A stretch of 64,000 nt of DNA from Gnetum montanum (Eukaryota > Streptophyta > Gnetopsida > Gnetales > Gnetaceae). The translations under genes and the position numbers were made by a program. Below the pieces are notes generated by a model. It saw nothing but the letters and a program-made list of their open reading frames with translations, was not told where the DNA came from and ran no database searches. The DNA lies in contig MNCI01009650.1 in assembly GCA_015680685.1 (NCBI GenBank), forward strand, positions 952,141-1,016,140, written 5' to 3'. This document shows positions 33,860-43,896 of this stretch, piece after piece. The number at the start of each line of letters is the position of its first letter. The stretch's first letter is position 1.

Positions 33860-34489
33860 ATTGAACAAACAACAAGCACCCTGAAGGTCACCTTATCCTC
33901 AAGGTAACCCAAGACAGTTCCACCAACCCTTAACATATTATCCCAGTGGAACTCCACCACAATCGGTTGAGCAATATCAATAGTGGCAATACCCACAATC
34001 ATGGGGAATACCACCACCAAGGCAATAGTATCCTTACCGGTAACCTGACCCATATGGATATTACGTGTAGCAACCAATCTCCCCACGTGACTCTACTAGT
34101 CACGTCACTTTTCAACCTCACTACCAAGCCCGCAAGTATTATGGAACTCCCTCTTCTAGAGGCGATATTCTGCAAGCATATCATCTTTCTCATCCAGCTG
34201 CATCTCTTCCACCAATAGCTCCACTACCACCTACTCCCACAATGCAAGTTGAAATCCCTACCTAGCCACAGCAACATAACGCCACGAGGGCTGTTAACTC
34301 TCAACCTACTATTGGTTCCAACAACCACATGAAGAAAAGACCTTTCTTTAGAACCAATAGTCCAACCAAGCCCTTACAATCACAAGCGGCTGATTCCTTA
34401 GATGCCTCGGTATCAATCAAAACTTCGGAGCCCCCTTCAACCCAATCACCACACTCAACACATATAATCATGCTAACACATGTCGTCAC

Positions 34490-35060
34490 TGATTAGATCA
34501 AAGCTAGCCACCTTCCTAGGAAATTCTCTGATCCTAGGAGTCCTCTAATATACTTACAAATCGCTAGAAATGCACCATGTAAGGCTCTTTTGGATTCAAG
34601 TTCCGATGTCAACTTGATTTCTCAAGAAATGTACAAGGCCTGGAACCTACCTCCATTGAAAAAGAGCAACATCCATCTAGAGTTGGCTGACTAGTCCATC
34701 ACTATCCCATTGGGACTAGTGGAAAACATTATTACCACTATTTGTGGGTGGTCATACCTAGCTGACTTCCTAGTGATTCAAGTAAACAATGTTAAGGGGG
34801 ACTTCCCAATCATAATGGGAAGAGCATGGCTAAGCACCATTGACGCATGCTTAGGAATCCATGATCTTTCCCTAGAAATATCAAAGGAAAATACATTTAG
34901 AAAGATTAAGAAAAAGAAAGTTCCATGCATCGAATACAGTGACACAGGGTGTAATTGCGTGCAAAGGTCATGGTTTATGCAAAATTTAGCATTGCCTGGA
35001 TGCAATCAATATGCACAAGCGATTAACATACAAAGATGCTTGTATGCAGTAGCCACATGA
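34490..35060 (+). pseudogene. Element 4 aspartic protease
   Basis: The frame around 34570-34620 reads PCKALLDSSSDVNLISQEMY. The catalytic triad expected as D-S/T-G is DSS here, so the glycine is lost. The downstream open stretch 34710-35060 has FPIIMGRAWLSTIDACLG, the usual I-GR-WL segment near the end of retropepsins. It normally releases Gag and Pol proteins; this copy is dead. Confidence 0.7.
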
Positions 35061-35285
35061 TAGGAAGACACCCAGTGGATGATAGTTGATCAAGAAAGTA
35101 GTTCACTCATATGCATGGAACCAACTGAGGGTTTGACTTGTGCTTACATTGATTACATAGACGCATTAGAGCAAGTTCACCACCAACTTCCAAGTCTTAA
35201 CCTTGAAAATATCTATTGGGGGAAGTTGGAAATCCCTGAGAAATTTAAGTAGGAGCCCCTCGACCTGAAACCATTACCCATCAGT

Positions 35286-36452
35286 ATGGAATACACATTC
35301 CTTAAAAATGGAAAATTGGTAATTATTAATGCTAAGCTTGCTCCTCAACAGAAAGAAGAACTGCTGAAGGTAATAAATAAATCGTCAGAAGTCTTCGCTT
35401 GGTCATATCCCAAATTAACTAGAATAGATCCTAGGATATGCCAACATAGAATTTACACTGACCCCTCCATGAAACCTCAAAGACAACCACATAGGCGATT
35501 GAACCCTAAGTTAAAGCAAGTAGTTAAGGAAGAAATCGAACAGCTTCTCAAGGCTAAGTTCATATACCCTATTACTGATAGCGAATGGGTTAGCCCCTTA
35601 GTTATTGTGCCTAAAAAGGGAGGCAAATGGAGGGTGTGCATAGATTTCAGGCTACTAAATATGGCAACATTCAAAGATCACTCTCCATTGCCATTTGTTG
35701 ACCAAGTCTTAGACACCATCGCAGGGCATCTCTATTACAGTTTTCTGGATGAATATAGCAGATATAACCAAATACAAATAGCCCCATAAGATCAAGCCAA
35801 GACTACGTTCACCAGTTGTTAGGGAACATTCACATACAAACAGATGTTATTTGGCTTGTGTAATGCCCTTGCAACATTTCAATGACTAGTTTTAAGCATA
35901 TTCCAACAGCAGATAGGGAATGGCATGGAGGCCTTTATGGACGACTTCTCCACTTATGGAGCAAACTTTGATCAAGCCTTGGACTAGTTGGAGCAAGTGT
36001 TAAAAAGATGTGTAGAAACCAATTTGAGGCTCACCTAGCAGAAAAGCCATTTGATGGTCCAAGAAGGCATAGTACTAGGGCACAAAATCTCACACACATA
36101 GATAAAGGTAGACCTCGAGAAAATCAAAATTATCCATGGAATTACCCATCAACCAGAAACTGTCAAAGATATTCGGTCATTCCTTGGACATACTGGCTAC
36201 TATAGGAGATTTATTAAGAACTTTTCAAAGGTTGCCAAACCATTGGTGGAATTAATGAAAAAGGACATACCTTTTGAGTGGACCAAGGAATGCAAATTAG
36301 CTTTCCAAACTCTAAAACAGAAGCTAGTAGAAACACCCATTCTACAAGCTCCTGACTGGTCCAAACCATTCCATATCATGACTGACATGTCCAACTATGC
36401 TTTAGGAGTTGTACTTACATAGTTAGATGACTAGAAGCGTCCTTATTACATC
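35286..36452 (+). pseudogene. Element 4 reverse transcriptase and start of RNase H
   Basis: Open for 167 codons from 35286: a linker with FAWSYPKLTRIDPRICQHRI, then SEWVSPLVIVPKKGGKWRVC, IDFRLLN and FLDEYSRYNQIQIAP. After stops at 35789 and onward it resumes with MLFGLCNALATFQ and the catalytic loop AFMDDFSTYG near 35930-35960. The thumb region has FLGHTGYYRRFIKNFSKVAK. The RNase H start FHIMTDMSNYALGVVL appears near 36365-36415 and then breaks at the N at 36453. Most of RNase H is absent. Confidence 0.85.
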
Positions 36453-36453
36453 N
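36453..36453. other. Single N within RNase H
   Basis: RNase H is lost from here and the post-RNase H linker follows within about 60 bases, so sequence is missing at this join. Confidence 0.6.
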
Positions 36454-36539
36454 CAATCAATCACGCATGGAGACAAACTGGTACAGTAGCATTCTTACCT
36501 ATCTCCTCACCCAACAAACACCACAATAGTTAAACCTTA

Positions 36540-37235
36540 AGAAAAAATAACAGTTTCTTCACCGAGCCAAGTATTTTATGGAGATCAATAGGAAACTTTA
36601 CAAAGTGTGTCCCAATGGCTTGGTTCTATGGTGTGTTCCCAATATAGATCAACTGCGAGTTCTCCAAGATGCTCATGAGGGTCCTTGTGGGGGTCATTAT
36701 GCTAGGAGACAAATGACCATCAAGATCCTGCTTGCAAGATATTATTGGCCTACATTATTTAGGGACGCCCATCATTTCGTCTAATCTTGTGAGCACTGTC
36801 AACATGATGGGGGAATGACTGCTAGAATGGAGGATCTGCAACAAGGGATTCAACTGTTAGAACCCTTTGACATTTGGGGAATTGATTTTATGGGGCTGAT
36901 TACACTAATGTCCAATGGAAAAGCTTATATTATTGTTGTCGTTGATTACCTTACAAAATGGGCCAAAGTAGCTCCTGTTAAAGATTGTACATCATCTACA
37001 ACTACATGATTTATTCAACAACAAATCATAAACAGGTTTGGTGTGCCGTGTGCACTTATTTCAGACAATGGTACACACTTCACAGGTGCAACTTTTCGGA
37101 AATTAATGCAACGCTTAGGGGTTGAGCATAAATTGACTACATCATATCACCCCCAAGCAAACAGTCAAGCAAAAGTCATCAACAAGGAGATTATGAAGAT
37201 ATTGACAAGAACCATTAGCATGTGTTAGACAAGAC
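36540..37235 (+). pseudogene. Element 4 integrase zinc-binding and catalytic domains
   Basis: An H2C2 module (DAHEGPCGGHYARRQ, then ARYYWPTLFRDAHHFV and SCEHCQ) is followed by the DDE core. First Asp is in DIWGIDFMGLI, second in ALISDNGTHFTGATF, and the Glu in KVINKEIMK. All three acidic residues survive, although stops lie between blocks near 36781 and 37006 and after the Glu at 37226. Confidence 0.85.
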
Positions 37236-37745
37236 TGGAGCACTAAACTGAATGATGCTCTTTGGGCATACCGCTCCACATGGAAACTCCCTACAGGCTA
37301 CTCTCCCTATGAGTTAGTGTATGGTAAATTACCAACGCTTCCCATTCAAACTAAGCTCCGTACATTATCCACAGCATGTAACCTCAACCTTGACCTTGAT
37401 CTAGCACAGAAACAATGGTTAGTAACCCTTAACTTGCTAGATGAAAACCGATTAGCTACCCTGTCATCTAACAAATTGCACAAGGCCTTCAATAAACAAT
37501 GTCATGACTTAAGAATTAGGAAAGTTAAATATTAGCTAGGAGATAAGGTTCTCTACTAGAATCCCACACATGTGCCACAACGTACTAAATTTCAAACACT
37601 GTGGGAAGGACCTTATATTATTTATGCAACTTTTCCTTCAGGGGCCATGACAATATACAAACCTGAGAGCCCAGATAAGAAACTTTTGGTCAATGTGCAA
37701 CAAACCAAACCTTTCCAAGAGCTTAGGACAACCAGTACACATGCT
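37236..37745 (+). pseudogene. Element 4 integrase C-terminal region
   Basis: Frames with LPTLPIQTKLRTLSTACNLN (37317-37535) and then PQRTKFQTLWEGPYIIYATF (37572 onward) show the tail of gypsy integrases, ending in a WEGPY-type domain. No chromodomain follows. Confidence 0.7.
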
Positions 37746-37979
37746 ATGATGGACAACCCTGCTCACTATTTTGGATCTCCTCCTTCCAACTTAGTCGTGG
37801 GGGAGATGGCCACCTATGCTAACCATTCTAGGATCTCAATTCTTTTTGAATTTTTGTTTTACACATTTTTGTTTTACATTTTTTTTTATTTTACACATTC
37901 TTTCAACTTTTCTTATTTTTGTTTTACACCATTGTTCATGTTTTTACTATTTCTTTGTTTGCTTGATTTACTTTTATTC
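37746..37979. other. Element 4 post-pol T-rich spacer
   Basis: Very T-rich sequence on plus between integrase and the gap. The apparent ORFs crossing the gap are artefacts of N codons. Confidence 0.6.
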
Positions 37980-38753
37980 NNNNNNNNNNNNNNNNNNNNN
38001 NNNNNNNNNNNNNNNNNNNNNNNNNNNNNNNNNNNNNNNNNNNNNNNNNNNNNNNNNNNNNNNNNNNNNNNNNNNNNNNNNNNNNNNNNNNNNNNNNNNN
38101 NNNNNNNNNNNNNNNNNNNNNNNNNNNNNNNNNNNNNNNNNNNNNNNNNNNNNNNNNNNNNNNNNNNNNNNNNNNNNNNNNNNNNNNNNNNNNNNNNNNN
38201 NNNNNNNNNNNNNNNNNNNNNNNNNNNNNNNNNNNNNNNNNNNNNNNNNNNNNNNNNNNNNNNNNNNNNNNNNNNNNNNNNNNNNNNNNNNNNNNNNNNN
38301 NNNNNNNNNNNNNNNNNNNNNNNNNNNNNNNNNNNNNNNNNNNNNNNNNNNNNNNNNNNNNNNNNNNNNNNNNNNNNNNNNNNNNNNNNNNNNNNNNNNN
38401 NNNNNNNNNNNNNNNNNNNNNNNNNNNNNNNNNNNNNNNNNNNNNNNNNNNNNNNNNNNNNNNNNNNNNNNNNNNNNNNNNNNNNNNNNNNNNNNNNNNN
38501 NNNNNNNNNNNNNNNNNNNNNNNNNNNNNNNNNNNNNNNNNNNNNNNNNNNNNNNNNNNNNNNNNNNNNNNNNNNNNNNNNNNNNNNNNNNNNNNNNNNN
38601 NNNNNNNNNNNNNNNNNNNNNNNNNNNNNNNNNNNNNNNNNNNNNNNNNNNNNNNNNNNNNNNNNNNNNNNNNNNNNNNNNNNNNNNNNNNNNNNNNNNN
38701 NNNNNNNNNNNNNNNNNNNNNNNNNNNNNNNNNNNNNNNNNNNNNNNNNNNNN
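37980..38753. other. Assembly gap, 774 N
   Basis: Run of N within the 3' part of element 4. It probably contains the rest of the antisense ORF. Confidence 0.98.
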
Positions 38754-38915
38754 GATTTGGGATGAAGTTCTACTTAGTCATCTTAACCATGAAATACACA
38801 AGGGGCTTTACACAACCTTGTTCTTGGGATTCCATTCCATTCTCTCCTCTCCATCTTTCTTTCCATTTTCCACCTCATTACCGATTTTATCATTAGTTCG
38901 TTCTGAGTTGATGTA

Positions 38916-39098
38916 TTATTTTTCTTTGGTGAATTCTTGTGGATAAGTTTTTAACTCTTGCTTCCAAATGACATTCCTAGAGCCTACGAACTCTTTGGTT
39001 TGTGGGTTTGTCAGGGCATAAAAGGCATGAGCTTGCTTTGGGGAGGACCCACTAGCATTTCTTTTTGATGTAATTGTTAAGTTCTTTTCCTTAAACAT
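38916..39098 (-). pseudogene. Antisense ORF fragment in element 4
   Basis: A 60-codon minus frame lies inside the plus-oriented element, between pol and the 3' LTR. It reads MFKEKNLTITSKRNASGSSP, then AFYALTNPQTKEFVGSRNVI and ELKTYPQEFTKEK. The frame is partly open upstream to about 39170. Antisense ORFs in this location are known from several plant Ty3/gypsy lineages. The FVGSRNVI-E/K-L-YP pattern is reminiscent of the start of the plant transposon-protein domain found in them. The continuation is lost in the gap, so the assignment is tentative. Confidence 0.4.
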
Positions 39099-39831
39099 TT
39101 TCTACAATCAATCATCTCTTGTTTCATCCCCTTCCATGACATCCATTTTATTGGCGTTACTATTGTTATTTTTTCCCATCTTTCTTGTTCCTCATATTTT
39201 TCCATCTTATAGCTACCAGAGGTTCGCTCTTAGTTGTGGGGGCCCTGGCACAAATTTTTCAATTTTCTCCATTTTACTATTCGCCTAACCCCTACACCTT
39301 GGGTAGTCACTTGTGATAAATTTCTGAACCAATTTCTGCCATAATCACAACTCAGCCAATGCGCTTCATATCGAGGCAAGGTATCAATTGCATTGTGGTT
39401 TATCTATCCTTGCTCATTTGTGACTGTGTTATGTGTGCAGATGGTGATCATACAAACAATGGACTGGGCTTGGAGGAAGCACTTAGGATGGACTGGAATT
39501 GAAGCATTTACAAAAGGAGCAAGTCTGGTGGCATGGCTATGGATAAACAACATAAGGCGCAATCTTAGCATTGGTGGCAACACGCTTCATTTTCTTTCTC
39601 TCTCTTTCTCTACAAGCTGCCAAATACTTGGATGTCATTTATGTATGAGTGTTCACCACAATGGTCATGAACACTAATGTTGTAATATGCTTATTGATCC
39701 ATTCACTAGGCACATTGAGTCTATCATCCCATTCCATCGTCAATTGTCAGTTAGTCAATAATCCCATACCTTCCTAATATTTTGTAAAGAACTTGTTTCT
39801 TTTCTTCTATACTCGAGGATGAGTTTTCATT

Positions 39832-39845
39832 TAGTCATGGGGGTA
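39832..39845 (+). promoter_or_regulatory. Polypurine tract of element 4
   Basis: TAGTCATGGGGGTA directly precedes LTR start TGATGAG, matching the element 3 tract. Confidence 0.75.
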
Positions 39846-40739
39846 TGATGAGAGCAGTTACTCTAATTATTAGAGTGGTTACTCTAACAGTTATTCTAAT
39901 TATTAGAGTGGTTATTCTAGCGGTTACTTTAGTAGTTATTTTAATCATTAGAGCGGTTACTCTAATTATTAGAGTAGTTTCTCCCAAGCCTATAAATACA
40001 GTGCCCAGGTGCACAATTGGAAGAAGTCTTTTAGCAGTCAAGTAGCAAAACTCTGGTAGTTTGTTTGAAAGTTAGAGTATTTTTCAAGTGCCCACAGCAG
40101 GAGGTCTAAGTGTGGACGGATTTTTATTCGAGCATTGTGTACTTGAGCATACCTTGTGTACGGCAATAAAGACGAGCTCTTTGATTCATCCTTGCAGCAC
40201 TTGAGATTTTTTTTCTTACACATTTCTTTTATTTTATTTTTTCATGCATTTATTTTATTTTATGCACTTTACATTTCTATGATTAGCACAGCAATTCATT
40301 TTGATCAAGTAAGGAAATCGTTAAATTACATAAGCACGACCACTTCGAGCATGCGTGTAATGCTTGGTAACCCAGCAACAATTAGCGTTTGGTAATCCCA
40401 GTAGTGTTGCACTAGTTCAGGATGTGTACGGCAAGTGGGAACGAATGCTGGTGTTAGGATTAGTTAGAACTTCGTTAATGAGTAGTTAAGTTAAATTAGT
40501 CACTTAGTTACCTCTCTCCTTCCCTACTAATGCAGGACATAAAAACATAAAAGCTATAAAAATCACTTTACTTAACCATACAATTGTGACATATAGGTAA
40601 GCTTGGGAAGACAACGATCAACCAACCCATCCTTGTTCCACAAGGGCGCATAAGCACTTAGTCCTTGGAATTCGACCGAATCGTGCGTGAAATGCTCGTA
40701 TTCATATGGTTGAGCATAGGGGTACCTTGTCGCTCATCA
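39846..40739 (+). repeat. 3' LTR of element 4 (894 bp)
   Basis: Colinear with 30805-31798 apart from a shorter U3 array and small indels. Ends GCTCATCA before target duplicate ATCAA. Confidence 0.9.
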
Positions 40740-40744
40740 ATCAA

Positions 40745-40961
40745 TTTTAAGGAGTTGTTGCCATAGCTCTTGTACCTTGTCAAGGGAGTAATCCTCATGC
40801 TTCCCTACAAGCATCCCATTATCATCATTTACGTATTTATGTTTAGAGGTCATATTATGTGCTTTGTTGTGCATATGCTTTTTCATGTTGTCATGAGGGT
40901 TAAGACTAGTAGAAGCCTTTCTCAAGAGGTGGCTCCTCTTGCTTTTCTTCTTGTATGCCAT
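40745..40961 (-). pseudogene. Element 5 3' ORF, upstream part
   Basis: The minus frame starts MAYKKKSKRSHLLRKASTSL at 40961 and is open for 72 codons up to the nested element. It is basic and hydrophilic and not recognised. It continues at 30799 with no obvious frame change once one target duplicate is removed. By position it corresponds to the 3' ORF of element 3. Confidence 0.5.
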
Positions 40962-42780
40962 GGTAGCCTAGGAATTATAAGCAGCGAACCACAAACCATA
41001 GCCATAATATCAAGTATAATGATATCGCCCTTTGAAAACACTATTTGACACCACTTGAGAATCCAGAATTAGCAGTGAAGAATGGTAGACTCAAGGTCCA
41101 CTATGCCTCAAAGCTTAGAGTACTTGAAAGCACATTTTAGAAGTACACAACCCATTAGTCTATGATTAGAGGTGCATCATATACATTGTAGGTAAACAAA
41201 TAAGTAACTAGACCAATGAAACGCATACATCCATACAAGCAATGCACACACATGATACCATTTCCCTTAGAGAGCTAAGACATGCTTCTACTTTAATGCA
41301 TCTAGCCCTAAGCCCTACTCTAAAATGAAGGATGGTGGCTTGAGCTAGGGAGGCAAAGCCTCCCCAACATGCTTACATATCCTTGTGATGAGGTTTGCAA
41401 AGGAATTAGGGCCATGTAGTTTTATTGGTGATGGATAAGATAACATAGAACTTGATAGGATCACCACACTCCTTTAGTCCTCATTCTAGAGGGAAACAAA
41501 CTTCGATCCACCAATAAGGCCTATGTTCCTATACTTACCTGTATACTTTTGTGACATTCCATTCTTGGATGTCATGGAAAACATCAAATATTCATAGCAT
41601 TCAACATTATGCATAAATAATGCAATAAGGAAAATGCAAAAGGAAAAGAAAAGAAAGCTTTATTAATGTGAAAATAATGTATTTGGGTCATGCTCTGAGG
41701 ATTCCTTCGGGTTATCTTCCTTCGACATTTATCCCTTAGAGGTAATTTAGCATTGCCATCATGGTTAGAAGAGATGGCCTGTGACCTACCTGTCACACTT
41801 CACTTGGTACTTGTTACTTGCTATTGTTAGCTCTACAACTCCATGTTGGCCTAACCTCTAATTCCTAGGTATAAACACCTTAGGTCAAATCCTCAAAGAT
41901 TACCTCAAAGGACATGCCTATTATTACAATGTGTTCTTTCAAGTCTTATTACATCACTTGTTATGATGCGACACCATCTTTGTTATGGAATGACACTATT
42001 TGGGAATGGGGATGTGACAACCTTTAAGTTCATATATGTGTAAAAATCTCATCAAAAAAATTTTCAAGCTAGATCTGCCCATGAAGTGTAGAGAGAATGC
42101 AGTCCATGTAGTTAAAAAAAGATTTCAAGGTTTCCAAATACAATCATATTTGTTTTAAAAAAATGAAGAGGAAGTATTGGTAATTGAAAATTGCTCAAAT
42201 TCTTAAAGAGTATTATTGCATATCCATGGTATGAGCTAGAAGACAACATATTATACATAACCAGTAAGACCGACGAAAAACACTGGTGGAGAGTTTAAAC
42301 AAAATAGGTGATAGTTGGGTAACTTAAAACATCTTGTTGGCTGAGACCTTTTGAAAGTCTGGTATCATGGTGAAAAGTCTCTAATATACCTTTTATTTTT
42401 TAAAAAACGGTATGAAATTGGCCAAAGTACGCCTAAAGAATTAAAATTTTTCCACTCACCTTATATGTACATTGTTTAAAGATCTTAAATTCCAGCCCTG
42501 TTCTAGAAATATACATATGTATATGTATACACGTGTGTCTTTGTACAAGAATGGAATAGCCATGACCAATAAGTTTCTTTTTTTTTTTGGGTAATCATTG
42601 AAATAAAAGCAAATAAAGATGGATATCAAATTATATGCTAATATCTTAGCATAGTTTTTGAATTTGAACAAGTGATTCCGAGTGTTAAGGTCTACTTTGT
42701 CACATCAAAATTTTTTTCTGACAAAGTAAGTTAAAAAAAATAAAAAATAAACCAATTTTCTTTTGTATTAATTTATACCG
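40962..42780. other. No gene seen
   Basis: Possibly further element 5 sequence to about 42000, then upstream flank of the WDR70-like gene. No coding similarity recognised. A TATACATATGTATATG-type AT alternation lies at about 42510-42535. Confidence 0.4.
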
Positions 42781-42799
42781 TGGCTGATTTAGATGAAGT

Positions 42800-43896
42800 A
42801 ATGTCCTAGGTTCCCTGCTGAATAAATAACCGCCGCAGGGCCGTCCACCTGTCCCTAACCTTGTTTGCTTTGCAATCAGGGAAAGCAGACAATAAAAGGA
42901 AACCACACAGAAATTTTATCTAGTGTCTTCTTGCTGTTGACTACGGTGTTCGGTTTTGTTTGCTGAAACTCTGTTGTACAAACTTGTGAAATTTTCAGAG
43001 ATTTTGTTTGTTTCTATCATTTGTGCTGCACTGCATCTGAGGATTGTGCTGCACTGCATCTGAGGATTGTGCTGCCTTCTATAGGAGAGTGAGCAAAATC
43101 AACAGTTAAGCAACCTTTTGTATTTGAGTTCGTTTTCTGTGAAGTAATCTGACTTACTATGTTTCTGCCTCTTTATTATCTGTACAGTCCAGCTCTACGT
43201 CGGGAGAAATCATGGTGGGTACTGGGTAGTTAATTACTTTAAGTTTTGATTATTTGGGTGTGATAGAAGAACGGATAGTGTAAGCCCTTGAACTTTCGCG
43301 CTCATCGATTCGATCAGCAAAAGCTCTTGGTTAAATTTTCTTATTGTATTGCATTTATCATGTACATTAGCTTCAGTACTTACGGAAAATTTCATTCCTT
43401 GTGAAACTTCGTAATCTGTGTGATTTCATTTTCTAAGGATTCCGGGTGCCTGATATCCTAATCTGTTGCTTGAGTTTCACTCCACCGATGATGATTTTTT
43501 AAATCGTTTTAAATATTTTAGCTGAATTTTCAGTTTTGGGTAAAGTCAATAGGATTTCTGTAGGTTTCGCTTCAATTTCCGCGCTACCAAGGAGTGTTTT
43601 TCTGGTATTGCGGTGTCTTTTGGGATATTTCTGTCATGGGGAGAAAACGAAGGTCATGGAAGCTGCTGTTTTCGTCCTCTTTCCTTTATCTAGGATGGTT
43701 TTGCACTTGTGATTATCAGGGCTCTTGTTGCTCACTGTTGCGCTTGTTTTCTGCAGCAGAAACGGATTTTATTGTTTTCTGACCTTTCAATTTTTCATTA
43801 CAGGTTTTTTTATTCACTGTCCTCTTCATATCGGTGAGAATTCTGTTACTAAACAAATTTTAAGAAGGTTTCTTTGGAGGCTATAACTATATTGCA
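42800..43896 (+). promoter_or_regulatory. Putative promoter and 5' untranslated region of the WDR70-like gene
   Basis: A more GC-rich stretch at 42815-42880 (CCGCCGCAGGGCCGTCCACC) is the likely core promoter region. The transcription start and any intron in the leader cannot be fixed. AG|GT-like sites near 43189 and 43803 suggest a leader intron. No retroelement sequence was recognised between here and the start codon. Confidence 0.4.
43022..43075. repeat. Perfect 23-bp tandem duplication in the leader
   Basis: TGTGCTGCACTGCATCTGAG plus GAT is present twice in tandem, followed by a partial third copy (TGTGCTGCC). Perfect identity implies a recent event. Confidence 0.85.

Larger units (their letters stand above)
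30805..40739 (+). mobile_element. Element 4: near-complete Ty3/gypsy retrotransposon
   Basis: LTRs of 994 bp (30805-31798) and 894 bp (39846-40739), both TGATGAG...CATCA, are flanked by perfect target duplicate ATCAA (30800-30804, 40740-40744). Internal order is primer site, gag, protease, RT, partial RNase H, integrase, a 774-base gap, an antisense ORF fragment, then the PPT. The pol order makes it Ty3/gypsy; no chromodomain was seen. It is inserted in the 3' ORF of the minus-strand relative, element 5. Stops in every domain show it is inactive. Confidence 0.9.

Noticed and set aside
37572-38946. Two very long plus ORFs of nearly 400 codons
   Set aside because: Most of each is translated N from the assembly gap; only the first about 60 codons (integrase tail) are real.
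43594-43782. 62-codon ORF upstream of the WDR70-like start
   Set aside because: Lies in the probable leader or leader intron and has no similarity; a regulatory upstream ORF cannot be shown without the transcript.
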